Shown: piece after piece, positions 23,860 through 34,499 of the stretch
Position numbering within the stretch: the first letter of the stretch is position 1
How the letters are laid out: each line of letters opens with the position of its first letter
Assembly (NCBI GenBank): GCA_028583605.1
Contig: CM053325.1
Coordinates: forward strand, 63,267,797-63,331,796
Origin: Dastarcus helophoroides
Lineage: Eukaryota > Arthropoda > Insecta > Coleoptera > Bothrideridae
Direction of reading: 5' to 3'
Length of the DNA stretch: 64,000 nt
Program-made: the position numbers and the translations under genes
The notes under the pieces: model-generated
Seen by the model: only the letters and a program-made list of their open reading frames with translations
Told to the model about the DNA's origin: nothing
Databases searched by the model: none

Positions 23860-24745
23860 TAGGGATGCAAACGATAATTCGATATTTTGAAAACATCGTA
23901 TAATAAATATCGATACATCGTTCAGTTTATACACGATGTTTGAAAAATCGATGTATCGCATTGCGATAGAATTAGCGCTGTCTGCAGTGGCGGCTGGTGA
24001 CTTTTGACAGGGGGTGCGCAGATGCAAAAACACGGCTTCGAACTGGAACTGAACCGAAAAAAAATAACGATGGCTCGTTGAATTTGTATGTTCTTAAAAT
24101 AATTTTTACTTTACCCTAAAGTTTGGGATTTTTTTAGAAATTTCCTTTTCAAAATTTTACCCAATTTCATGCAACTTTGATCTCAAAATTATGAGTTTAC
24201 TTTAAAGAACATTTTTTTTAAAAGTTCAATCAGAAACCTACAATTTCCACTCTTTCTAAGAAAATGTTGATTTGATTCTCAAAATTTCAAGCCAAATTGA
24301 ATTTTAAATTGTATAACCTGAATATTCTTTTTCCAAAATTTTTGGTGCTGTTTTGAAATTTGGACGCTTTTCTTAAACTCGAAATTTTGACTTTTTTCTA
24401 GAAATTCCGAGCTTAAAGGCGAAACTTCGATAACGAAGTCGTATTTTCGAAAAAAAGTCGAACTTTCGAAATTAGAGACGAAATTTCAACTTTAATCTCG
24501 GAATTTCGAGAAAAAAATCGAAATTTCAATAAAACTCGAGATTTCTAAAAAAATTCTTTTTAAATTGATGTCGTTTATAGACTTTCCTAATGTTGAATTC
24601 TTAAACTCGCAATTAATTTAATTGAATATTTAAACAAAATCGATTTATCGATATCGAATACCGATATTTAAGACATCGATGTTTCATTGAAAAAAAATGT
24701 CGATATTCAAACATCGATGCTTTTTTAAACGATGTCGCATCCCTA
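23860..24745. mobile_element. Non-autonomous hAT element F1
   Basis: The 886-base element has terminal inverted repeats TAGGGATGC.AACGAT and the matching GATGTCGCATCCCTA. It is flanked by an exact 8-base target duplication ATTGTCAG (23852-23859 and 24746-24753), the hallmark of hAT transposition. Subterminal parts are crowded with ATCGAT words, including TATCGATA. The middle (24060-24560) is CGAAATTTCGAGAAAA-type minisatellite and no transposase frame exists. Confidence 0.9.
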
Positions 24746-24769
24746 ATTGTCAGAAATGGCCGAGATGTA

Positions 24770-24917
24770 GCAGATACCGAGAGTACTTTATGTAAAGTGA
24801 ATGAGTAGAGTTGAGACTAGTGGTGGTGATGGCTCCGTGATTAGAAAGTCTGCTTGTAACGCGAAGGTCCCGTGTTCGACTCCCGAACGCTGATCACCAT
24901 TTTTAACTCTGCTACAA
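24770..24917 (+). mobile_element. tRNA-derived SINE, copy 1
   Basis: The tRNA-like part (24825-24898) has a 6-bp acceptor-type pairing (GGTGAT with ATCACC), a degenerate A box and the B box GTGTTCGACTCCC. It is preceded by AAGTGAATGAGTAGAGTTGAG, which the second copy at 25518 shares, so this is a SINE and not a lone tRNA gene. It starts about 20 bases after the F1 hAT target duplication. Confidence 0.75.
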
Positions 24918-25517
24918 TATCGATTACGATGAATTATCCAGTCTGCCTACTTCTTTGATGAGGGAAGTCATTAGGCATCTTTCCGCGTGTTTTTATTTAT
25001 AGTTCAAAAATATGCGAAGTAAAATTAAAACGTTACTCCAATAACATTTTCAATTATTGTTTGAGAAAATGTTAGGATACCTTTCGCGACTGGTAAGGAT
25101 AAATGGAAATATATAAACCAGAAATCGACATTATGTAGGATCAGAAGTTTGAGCGGAATATGTTCTACGGACTTGGCACTCATGTAGCGTTTCTTAGTGC
25201 CGGAAAGCCGGAGATTTAGAATGGAATTAACTCGGAATTACGAATACGTTTCTGGGATGAGCCCACTTGAGTTATCTAAAATTATTAACATAACAGACAC
25301 TCGCTTTCAAATCTGCAAAGCTAGCTGAAACTATAGACAACTATACAAGTGCCATGCGTGGTTCGTTCGAGCAACTGAAGATAATCTATACTATTATAAA
25401 GAGAGAACTTCTGGTCGAATGAAAAACCTAAACATCAACGCAGAGCCGAAACTACTTAAATTAGAAACACAAAATTTGGGTAGTAGGTTCCTTTCATGTT
25501 ATGAGTTGTATTATGCA

Positions 25518-25667
25518 GCAGATATCCAGTGTACGTTATGTGAAGTGAATGAGTAGAGTTGAGAGTAGTGGTGGCGATTGTTCGATGGTTAGGAAGTCAG
25601 CCTATAACGTGAAGGTTCTGGGTTCGACTCCAAGTCGCTGATCACAAATTTTTAAATCTACTACAGA
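25518..25667 (+). mobile_element. tRNA-derived SINE, copy 2
   Basis: The same layout as copy 1 about 750 bases upstream: AAGTGAATGAGTAGAGTTGAG, a tRNA-like body and the B box GGGTTCGACTCCA, then AAATTTTTAAATCTACTACAG. The two copies differ at many tRNA positions, so they were inserted independently or are old. Confidence 0.75.
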
Positions 25668-25669
25668 GT

Positions 25670-26830
25670 GAGCAGAAAAAGGTGATTTTTCGTATTGTAG
25701 GGGAGTAAAATAAGGTTTCGAAATAAGCATTGAACAAGGTTAATACCGCTTTCTATAACCTAAAAATTTATGTAAACCATCTACGAAAAAATTATTGGAC
25801 ACGTGTTCGCTCGATATCAACAATTCAACCCTCTAAGCGGGTAAAAAGGGGTAATATGGAGTTTTAAAATAACACAGGGATTGACTGTAGAAAAAAGTTG
25901 TTTTCAAAAACAGACAATTTTTTAATTATAACACAAGAAAATTTAAGTAAAATTTCAATGTCATACATAAGTATGACAACTCGCTCTTGATTGATTGTTT
26001 TAGTGTTATGAATCCATGTCGAATTGTTATTTTTACAACAATTATAACAACGTGAATAAGTACAAGTATCTCAGTTTTAAGACATATATTATATCCATGT
26101 ACATAACCATTTAAAGATAAAGTTATCGAATTCTTCAAACACAATATCGTTCTCAAATATGCCATAAAGTGGAAGCGATGGCTTTTACAGTCTCCCTTAT
26201 GTGTCTTTATCATTTTGTTGCATAAAAGTCGATACTTGTAGTATAAGCGAAAAACATATTCATTATCTTTTCATGAGAAGTATTCAGTGGGCGTGTGACA
26301 TGACGTTGATTAATTATATCACAAGCCGTTTGTCGGCAAATGTGTATGTTCTATGTTCGCTGCGCCTTTTATGGATGGGCAGCTTTTACTCTACTCTTAG
26401 AACGTTATCTTCATTGATTTGCATTATTTACTAACGGTTTAACCAATAAGTAATATACGCCTGATACAACACATTTTTCTAAAATGGCTTCTTGAATCGA
26501 TTATTTCATTTCTTGAACGTACAAGGGATTGTTACTGTGTGTTAATAGTTTAGTTTATTTACTATTTCTTCCTCTCCATAATCCATCTTCCCATCAGACT
26601 GTTGCATGTCTAGAGTAAATAACGTAAAAAAAATTAATTAACCTGCCTTCCGGTTTTTGTCAGTTACATAGTTTTATAAAAATGAATCTAAATTACTAAG
26701 TTTTTAGGTTATGGCGTTTGGTAGAAACATCAATCAATCGCTACAAATAAATATTTTATAACTAATATTTTAAAAAATGCATTTCCATTTCACTTTACCT
26801 TAGCGCTCAATGTTCAAAGTTTTAACTTAT
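25670..26830. other. Intergenic, no gene seen
   Basis: No exon, RNA gene or repeat was recognised. Frames of 77-95 codons on both strands overlap one another and have no family signature. Confidence 0.5.
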
Positions 26831-27203
26831 TGTAACGCAATGTAAATAGATGGAATAGAATTTAGAATAGAATTGTATAATTTAGTAAATAAAAAAAGTT
26901 TCTAGATGGATCTGATAAGGGGAAAGCGGCCGCGATAACGAAACAAATGGCAGATAAGCGTTCCAGAAATTTCGGGAACGATAAGCCTTATCTGCCGAAA
27001 AGTTCTAGAAGCCGGGAGCCAAAACTATAAAAGGCGGTCAGCGTTCCCTCAAGAAGTCAGTTAGAAGTCAGTGTAGTTAGTGGGTTAGTAATTAGTAAAT
27101 AAGTAGTGAGTTACTGTTCAGTTGAAGTGTGCCGAGTTAATTTGGTAATAAAGTGGGTATTATTCACAAGTGGTAATCAATTCGAACCGATAAGCCCGTA
27201 ACA
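26831..27203 (+). mobile_element. Solo LTR, HSE family, copy 2
   Basis: A 373-base LTR from TGTAACGC to CCGTAACA with the 4-base target duplication TTAT on both sides (26827-26830 and 27204-27207). TATAAAAG at 27026-27033, the initiator TCAGTT at 27057-27062 and AATAAA at 27147-27152 give a readable U3-R-U5. A GCGGCCGC site and several GATAAG words lie upstream of the TATA box. This is the only copy in + orientation. Confidence 0.92.
26960..27033 (+). promoter_or_regulatory. Heat-shock-element array and TATA box in LTR
   Basis: TTCcaGAAatTTCggGAA (26961-26978) is an uninterrupted run of four alternating nGAAn units, a full heat-shock element. A second two-unit element, TTCtaGAA, lies at 27003-27010 and the TATA box follows at 27026. 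Spacing resembles hsp promoters. Two or three of the GAA/TTC units survive in the LTR copies at 19467, 28090 and 30498. Heat induction itself is an inference. Confidence 0.75.
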
Positions 27204-27251
27204 TTATTTAGACTCGTCATCACTATTTATGCCTTTGGTTTGGATAAATAT

Positions 27252-27637
27252 TTGATAATAGCTATTACCCGCAACTTCTGCGGATTTAAGTGAATAAGTA
27301 GAATTTAAAAGAAAAACTGTCCAAAATTAAAGAAAATTTTAAAATTTCTTAAATTAACGATCCGTCAATTCAAGAATTTGTTTGTATTAATGTTCTTATT
27401 TGTCTCTGCAACAGACGGTGCTGCCGATCAAATATGCTTTTTTATTTATGAAATTTGTGTTACCGTTGCACTCTTTAAAATAAGGGAGATTTCTTTCCAA
27501 AAACGGATTTACCAAAATATGGAAGAACACGTAAAATACGGGAGATCTGGCAACTGTCACCGCAGAGAAACCTAGAAGACAGGAAGTTGCACGTAATCGC
27601 GTTATAACGCTGTCAAACTGTCAGACTTCCTCTAAAA
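27252..27637 (+). repeat. Dispersed repeat family R, copy 2
   Basis: Matches 11785-12535 (about three quarters of bases by eye) without the 370-base insertion. It ends where the F4 element begins at 27638. Confidence 0.7.
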
Positions 27638-28089
27638 TAGGGATGTCGATTCCTTTTTAAAATAATCGATTTTTGGATCGATTCGAATCGTGAGCAAAAG
27701 TATCGATTCCCGATAAAATTGGGTGCTGAAAAATCGATTTCCGATTAATCGCCTTGTTGGTGAAATTTTTAAACATTTCTAATAAAACAAATATTGAATG
27801 ATAATGATGAATTGGCGTAGTTTAATTTTGAAAGTTTTTTTCTTCTTAAACACTAATATTTGTATTTTAATTATTTATTCCTAATTAGAAAAACCCGATA
27901 CACATTTATTATCTGCTTTGTTTTTTATTTATGCATTTTTGGTGTTTTACGAAGATGTAGAAAGGGCATTCATTTATAAAAATATATTTACAAATATGAA
28001 GTTTAAACTGAAAATTACGAGATTAAACTGGAAATTTCTACTTTATTTTCCAAATTTTGACTCTTTTTGAAAAAATTTTAAAAACGTGA
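27638..28089 (+). mobile_element. hAT-like element F4, copy 1, truncated
   Basis: Begins TAGGGATGTCGATTCC with subterminal ATCGAT/CGATT words, as do 36437 and 50873. It is cut at about 28089 by a solo LTR. The matching right terminus was not found in any of the three copies, so hAT membership is inferred from the start and the subterminal motif only. Confidence 0.55.
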
Positions 28090-28419
28090 TGGATTATACC
28101 CACTTTATTACTGAACTTAACTTGGATCACTACAATTGACAATTAACTCAATTATTATTGACTTCTACTAACTCACTAATTACACTGATTCTAACTGACT
28201 GACTTACGGGAAAGCTGACCGCCTTTTATAGTTTTGGCTCCCGGCTTCTAGAACTTTTCGGCAGATAGCGTTTGCCGAAATTTCTGAAACGCTTATCTGC
28301 CGTTTGTTTCGTTATCGCGGCCGCTTTCCCCTTATCAGATCCTTCTAGAAACTTTTTTTATTTACTAAATTCTACAATTCTATTCTAAATTCTATTCCAT
28401 CTATTTACATTGCGTTACA
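28090..28419 (-). mobile_element. Solo LTR, HSE family, copy 3, truncated
   Basis: Lacks the terminal TGTTACGGGCTTATCGG present at 19467 but keeps the TATA box, CTTCTAGAAC, a partial GAAATTTC element and the far end GCGTTACA at 28419. The loss of one end means no target duplication can be checked. Confidence 0.85.
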
Positions 28420-28429
28420 GTATATAGTA

Positions 28430-28525
28430 TGTACATGCAAATAAATTTAACTCATTTAATAGTAGATATATTGAGCACCTGTAGTTTTCATACATTTTTG
28501 AATCAGCAGTGAATGGGTTAATCTA
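28430..28525 (-). repeat. Inverted copy of 19370-19466
   Basis: See 19370. It lies directly right of LTR copy 3, whose insertion point is within a few bases of that used in the 19 kb copy. Confidence 0.75.
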
Positions 28526-29415
28526 CTGACAATTAAATGCCGATGTTACTACTAGACGAAAGTTATTACAGTTTATGCGGGCTTTTAATAAAATTAAAAA
28601 TACAAAGAATTGTCTTAGAGAGATGAGAGCTTATTAAAATATAATTTAAAAATAATATTGTTTTAAGTCTTGAAGTTTGCCGTTACATATCCAATTTTGG
28701 TGTCTTGATATAAAATTTAAAAAAATACTTCCTTAAATCTCTCTACAGATAGAACAAATTACGTTTCTGTTTTCATCGCACAAGACTGGCAAATTGCCAA
28801 GAAGGGTCATAGTATGGTTATAAACTATAATCTACATAATGCAAGTACTATACAGGAGGTGCTGGGAAATGGGCCAAAATTCAGATTAGATTGCGGGTAG
28901 CTAAAGTAAAAACATTGTTTAGTTCGAAAGTTGATAGTTAAAGAGATACAAGAGTTAAATATAAAACTTCATTTTTGTTTTTTTTTTTTTTAATTTATTT
29001 CTGGATTACTCTCCAATTCTTGCCAAACGAACAACATAAATTAGAAAAAGTAGTAAACGCACCCTCTAAATTTACATGCCATATAAGTAACACCTTGTTT
29101 CTTAACTGGTTTGTTAACTCCAATATACAGTCTGTGCATAAAGTATGAAATAAATTCATAATTTCAGAATATGAACACACAAGCTGTAATAAATTCACTT
29201 GTTAGTGCAGGGATCTCGAAAACGGTAAGATACAGCATCGGTTAAATTTTAGCAAAGTTGCACAGTTCGATGATCAGGAATATGACGTTGAAAAATCGAA
29301 AATCTCTCTTTCTGCTCTTTAGATATTAAAAAAAATAAAATTTTGAGTTTTCGTTTTTATTATTTCTTGGGGCTATTTGAGGAGTATTTAAAATGTTATA
29401 AATATTTTTTTTTGG
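28526..29415. other. Intergenic, no gene seen
   Basis: Contains a T run at about 28978-28992. A 67-codon - strand frame ends just before it and could be the tail of a polyadenylated retrocopy, but the protein is not recognisable. Confidence 0.4.
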
Positions 29416-29542
29416 TGGAACGGACTGGTCCTTGGTTATCTTCAAAAATTGAAATACAAAAATTGTCCCCTAAAACCAAGAAGGATTAAAAAAACAACCT
29501 TTCTTGGTTTCAGGGAACAAGTTTTGTATTTCAATTTTTGCT
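29416..29542. repeat. Family A inverted pair
   Basis: A - strand body (ACTGGTCCTTGGTTATC to AACCAAGAAGGATT) abuts a + strand body (CTTTCTTGGTTTCAGGG to TTTCAATTTTTG). No hammerhead head is present on either side. Confidence 0.75.
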
Positions 29543-29550
29543 ATAAATAC

Positions 29551-29832
29551 TCTTACGCGTTATCGGTTCGAAAATTAATATTTGGTGAAATGTAACCACT
29601 TTATTTCCAAACTGATTTCGGAACACTACAATTATAATTCACCTAACTGACTAATTAACCAACTAACTAACTCACCGTTTAATTAACTAACTGAGGGAAA
29701 GGCGACCGCGTATATATACCCTTCCGGTTTTCTAGACCGATCGCCGTGCAGATAAAATTATCGCGGCCGCTTCCCATTATCAAATTTTTCTAAAAAATTC
29801 CTTACTAAATTGTATAACCACATTTTGTTACA
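29551..29832 (-). mobile_element. Solo LTR, HSE family, copy 4, old and shortened
   Basis: A 282-base diverged LTR with the target duplication ATAC on both sides (29547-29550 and 29833-29836). Retained parts are TTATCGGTTCGAA, GAGGGAAAGGCGACCGC, TATATATA in the TATA position and TATCGCGGCCGCTT. The heat-shock modules are degraded in this copy. Confidence 0.85.
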
Positions 29833-29836
29833 ATAC

Positions 29837-30404
29837 TTTTTCATTGGCATTTTTTATCCCTTACAAGATAACAAAGTTTTTTTATTAAACGTTTCGTCTT
29901 TTCGATACCACCATCAAGTACGTTATTTTAATACGGCCCTGTAATTTTTATTGCTGATACATTAATCAAACATCATCACGTTGATGTTCAATTCAGTTGA
30001 TATTAAAATGGTTATTTCATTTCCTAATTGTTATTGTCGAAGGCGATTATATTGTACATAAAATGTTAAATTCACATACATTACAGTGAGGTAATTGTTT
30101 TCGGCCGCAAAGAGACATATAATTGTGAAGATTTACAATCAATTCATAGTCACAAGTTTATATTTGCACATGTGTATACATAATTAATAATTTATAATGT
30201 TTCAATAGTTAAATTTTGCATAAAATATGAATTCCAATAGAACTATAATATCTATTTAATAAATCTCCAAGTACTGACCATCACAAATAACGCTCATCCG
30301 ATGAATCTAGCACAAGGGTTGGCAAACTTTTAAACCGAAAGAGCCAGCCGCAATAAAAAAATTGATATCGTGAATTTTGAACAGCCACAAATTTTTATTT
30401 CCGA
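29837..30404. other. Intergenic, no gene seen
   Basis: AT-rich DNA. It includes GTTTCGTCTTTTCGATACCA near 29891, similar in style to element ends but not assignable. Confidence 0.4.
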
Positions 30405-31090
30405 GTTTTACATTTTATTTCAAAATTAAATCAGATAAATCAGACAAAATGTGGGACAGAGAGAGATCCCCTATCTCATGCAATCAAACGAAAATTTTGT
30501 TACGGGCTTTATCGGTTCGAATCGATTCACAAGTGAATTGAAAATAATACCCACTTTATTACTAAACTAAACTTGGATCACCACAATTGAACAATTAACT
30601 CACTTATTATTGACTTCTACTAACTCACTAATTACTCTGATTCTAACTGACTCTAACTAACTTACTCGATGGAAAGCTGACCACCTTATATAGTTTTGGC
30701 ATCCAGATTCTAGAACAATCCGGCAGATAAGGCTTAGCGTTTGCCGAAATTTCGGGAACGCTTATCCGCCGTTTGCTTCGCTCTCGCTTTCCCCTTACCA
30801 GATCCTTCTAGAAACATTTCTTGTGTACTAAATTCTATAATTTACATTTCGTTACAATATATTCAACCCAAAAGACCTTTTATTGCTAAAAATTTAAACC
30901 TTTACTTCAAAATTTCCCTTTTTTTACAATTTTGATTTTTACCTTTTATTTCAAAATTAAATCAGATAAATCAGACAAAATATGGGACAGAGACTAACTT
31001 ATGTGGTCAAACGAAATTATATTCGGTCCAAAAAACCTTTTATTGCTCAAAATTTAGACCTTTACTCCAAATTTGCCCTTTTTTTGCAAT
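30405..31090 (+). repeat. Tandem duplication with LTR in the first copy
   Basis: 30405-30497 plus 30857-30940 together match 30940-31090: AAAATTAAATCAGATAAATC, AGACAAAAT.TGGGACAGAG, then CTTTTATTGCT and TTTA.ACCTTTACT. The second copy is the natural empty site (CGAAATTATATTCGG) of the LTR inserted in the first. Confidence 0.8.
30498..30856 (-). mobile_element. Solo LTR, HSE family, copy 5
   Basis: 359 bases from TGTTACGGGC to TTCGTTACA. The flanks ATTT and ATAT are a target duplication with one change. It keeps the three-unit element GAAatTTCggGAA and CCTTCTAGAA. Its GCGGCCGC region has been altered. Confidence 0.85.
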
Positions 31091-31870
31091 TTCGACTTTT
31101 TTTAACTTTTTTCTATATGTCTTCTTTTTTAATATCTATTTTGTTCCTAAACATAGACTTTTACCCCAAATATTCCTTTCTTCTCAAAACTCGACAATTT
31201 GTAATAATGTTTACTTTTTTCTAATTCGACTTACTGGAAGATTCGACTTATTTCTCAAAAATTCATCTTTTGTCGATTTTTTAATAAAAAAGTAAAAATT
31301 TGAAGTCATCGGAGATGTTAAGTTTTTGAAGATTTCGACCTTATTTTCAAAGTTTTCTTTTTTCGAAATTTAGATCTATTCTCAAATTTTACTTTTTTCC
31401 AAAATTACATTTTTTTTGTCTTTGTTCTAAATTACGGCTCTTCTAGAACTTTCTGCATTCTTTTTAAAATTCGTCCTTTTAACAAATTTCGGCATTTTCC
31501 CCAAAATTTGCTAAAGATTTAAATTTTCATCTATTATCTACAAATTTGGACTTGTTACGCAAAATTCGGTGTTTTTCCTTTCGACTTTTAAAGTTCGACA
31601 TTTTATTGTTTCTGCAAACTGCGATCTTTTGACGAAATTTATCAACATATTTTTAAAATGTTTGTCTTAATCTCAAAATTTGACTTTCTCTGGGAAATTT
31701 TGACCTTCAACACTTTTCTCGACATTTTTGTATTCTTTTCAAAATTCGTCTCTATTCCAAATTAAGCCATTTTGCCCAAATATTGACTTTTACAACACAT
31801 TTAAACTTTTATGTATTTTCTACAAATTTCGACTTGGTTCGCAAAATTCAGTTTTTTTTTTGGAAATTTC
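31091..31870. repeat. Degenerate minisatellite array, T-rich
   Basis: The same general unit as 4855-9000 (AAAATTCGACTTTTTTC variants at about 20-base spacing), directly following the duplicated segment. Confidence 0.75.
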
Positions 31871-31899
31871 GACTTCTGGCTAATGCGGCAGCCGCTAAT

Positions 31900-33655
31900 T
31901 TGGGTGAAAAAATATAAAAAAATGTTATAGGGGCAAAATAAAAATATGAAGAAAAAATTGAAGGGGGATAAAAAAATGGAGGCGGGACAAAATGAAAATA
32001 TGAAGAAGAAAAATTGGGGGGGTAGATGAAAGTAGGGAGGCAAAATGAAAATATGAAGAAAAACTTGAAGGGGGGATAAAAAAATTGAGAGGATGATTAA
32101 ATAAAAAAGAAAAATTGGGGGGTGAAAAAATTGAGGTGGCAAAATAAAAATATTTAAAAAAGAAAATGGGGGTGAAAAATGAAAATATGGGGGGCAAAAT
32201 GAAAAGTTAAAGAAAAAATGGGGAGGGCAAAATTAAAATATGAAAAAGAAATATTGGGCGGGGGACAAAATGAAAATATGAAGAAAAAATTGGAGGGGGC
32301 TTAAGAAAATGGGGGTGGGGCAAAATGAAAATATGAAGACGAAAAATTGGGAGGAGGTGAAAATGGGGGACAGAATAAAAATATGGAGAAAAACCTGAGG
32401 GGATGATGAAAAAATTGGGAGGGATGAAAACATAAAAAAAAGAAAAATTGGGGTTGAAAAAATGGGGGGCAACAAAAATATATAAAAAAGAAAATTGGCG
32501 GAAAAAAAATTGGGGAGGGAAATGAAAATATATAAAAAGAAAATAGGGGGTGAGAAATAAAAATGTGAAAAAATTGGAGGGGGATGAAAAAATGGAGAGG
32601 GGGTAAAATGAAAATATGAAGAAGAAAAATTTGGGGGGGTAGGTGGAAGTGGGGAGGCAAAATTAAAATATGAAGAAAAACTTGTGAGGGGATGAAATAA
32701 TTGGGGGATGATTATATTAAAAAGAAAAATTGGGGGGTGAAAAAATGGGGGGAGGCAACATGAAAATACATAAAAAAGAAAGTGGGGGGTGACAACATTT
32801 GAGGGGGCAAAATAAAAATATTTAAATAAGAAAATGAGGGGTGAAAAATGAAAATATCGGGGGCAAAATGAAAATTAAAAAAATGGAGGGGATGAAAAAA
32901 TGGGGAGGGCAAAATGAAAATATGAAAGAGAAGAATTGGGGGGCAAAATAAAAATATGAAGAAACAATTGGAGGGGGGTTAAAAAAATAGGGGCGGGGCA
33001 AAATGAAAATATGAAGAAAAAAAATTGGGGGGAGGTGAGAATGGGAAACAAAATAAAAATATGAAGAAAAACCTGAGGGCATGATGAAAAAATTGGGGAG
33101 GATGAAAATATATAAAAAAGAAAAATTGGGGGTGAAAAAATGGGGGGCAACAAAAATATATTAAAAAGAAAATTGGCGATGAAAAAAATTGGGGGGGGGG
33201 AATGAAAATATATTTAAAAAAATAGGGGGTGGGAAATGAAAATTTAAAAAAAAATTGGAGGGGGATGAAAAAATGAGGGGGTAAAATAAAAATATGAAGA
33301 AAAATTGGGGGAGGTGAAAATGGGGGGCAAAATGAAAATATGAAAAAGGAGAATTGGGAGCAAAATGAAAATATGAAGAAAATAAATTGGGGAGATGAAA
33401 AAATTGGGGGGGTAATGGAAACATGAAGAAGAAAAATTGGGGGAGGTAAAAATGGGGTGGAAACATGAAAATATGAAGAAAAAATTGAGGGAGGATGAAA
33501 AAATTGGATGGGAATGAATATATAAAAAAGAAAAAATGGGGGATAAAAAATGGGGGGCAACATGAAAATATATAAAAAAGGAAAATGGGGGGTGCAAAAT
33601 AAAAATATATAAAAAAGAAAATAGGAGGCAAAATGAAAATATATAAAAAAGAGAT
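31900..33655 (+). repeat. Purine-rich satellite with higher-order repeat
   Basis: For about 1.75 kb the + strand is almost only A and G with runs of 4-10 G. The base word is GGGGCAAAATGAAAATATGA plus AGAAAAATTGGGG. A longer period is visible: 32022 returns at 32640 (618 bases) and 32393 returns at 33071 (678 bases). Because stops need purines, the pyrimidine - strand stays open in several frames at once (up to 194 codons, Pro/Phe-rich); these are not genes. Confidence 0.9.
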
Positions 33656-33659
33656 AGTC

Positions 33660-34065
33660 GCCGTCCCCAATTATTTGTATTTCTCCTCAACTGAAAGAAA
33701 TCGTTGAAAGTTTGGACAAAGATTTTTTTTCAAATATCTTGAAATTTATTATAACATAGTTTTAAGTTTTTACTTCTGTTTGCAGTCCTCATAACTGCCC
33801 AATTTTTTCTTTCGACATTTTTTTGAAAATCTTGACTATTTTTCAAAAAATTCGATTTTTTTTAATTTAGACATTAAAAAAAAAATATATTGACTATTTG
33901 TCATTATTTTACAGGTATATTTAGATAAATATTTAAGTGCTTATCTTCCTTACACGAATATCGAATTATCTGAGGGTTATTGCATCTACGAAAAAAAATT
34001 AATAATTCATAGATTTTCAAAATTCAAGACATTTGTATTCAGTGATTAATCATCGTTTCTAGCCA
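33660..34065. other. Intergenic, no gene seen
   Basis: Short AT-rich spacer between the purine satellite and the next foldback half. Confidence 0.5.
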
Positions 34066-34379
34066 GTACAGGATATACTTTTTCCGGGATTGGACCGTGT
34101 CAAAGAACTACTAAAAGTGTTCGACGTTTCGCCCACCATCGTAGGGGGCTTCTTCAGGAACAAAGAAAAAAAATGAAAAGAGGAATATAAGGGAATATGC
34201 AAAAAAAAAGAAAGAATGAAAAGGCCAATTTCAAAACATCAGAGCACGGTGACTCAGTATGTCCATCATACCAGAGGCGAAACTCTTCTGAATTGAAAAT
34301 TGGTACAAAGGATAAGAAAGTTTAGACAGAAGAGCACGGTAACTCAGTATGTCCACCATACCAGAGGCGAAACTCTTCT
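34066..34379. repeat. Foldback element, family B, single arm
   Basis: Starts AGCCAGTACAGGATATACTT and matches the left arm of the 42 kb element, then 1-290 of the window. It ends inside the 50-base module at GCGAAACTCTTCT. The second arm is missing. Confidence 0.8.
34119..34161 (-). ncRNA. Hammerhead-ribozyme-like motif, family B
   Basis: Identical in layout to the motifs at 17-59 and 579-621: GTTC, CTGAAGA, GCCC/GGGC helix, GAAACGTC, GAAC. The conserved core in three separate places argues that it was under selection while the family was mobile. Confidence 0.5.
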
Positions 34380-34414
34380 ACCAGTTTCTAGCCAGTTTAG
34401 CTTTCAAGAGCGTA

Positions 34415-34490
34415 AGCTGGAGTGATCCAGTAGTCGAGAATGTATGCTTTGTGCGTGGCGGGCTCCGAGTTCGAATCTCGTTGGCGATCT
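34415..34490 (+). repeat. tRNA-like sequence, possible SINE remnant
   Basis: GAGTTCGAATCTCG fits a pol III B box, with an A-box-like GTGATCCAGTAGTCGAG about 45 bases upstream. A clean cloverleaf is not evident and the flanks differ from the SINEs at 24.8 and 25.5 kb. Confidence 0.35.
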
Positions 34491-34499
34491 CGCGTATTT

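Noticed and set aside
24825..24898. tRNA gene
   Set aside because: The acceptor pairing and B box are good, but the 5' block is shared with another diverged copy and the D and anticodon stems are weak, so a SINE fits better.
28995..29198. Processed pseudogene on the - strand ending at a poly(T) run
   Set aside because: The poly(A)-like run is suggestive, but the 67-codon product is not recognisable and no target duplication was found.
32979..33670. Long overlapping - strand frames (up to 194 codons), Pro/Phe-rich
   Set aside because: They arise because the - strand of the purine satellite has almost no purines and so no stop codons; several frames are open at once and follow the repeat unit.
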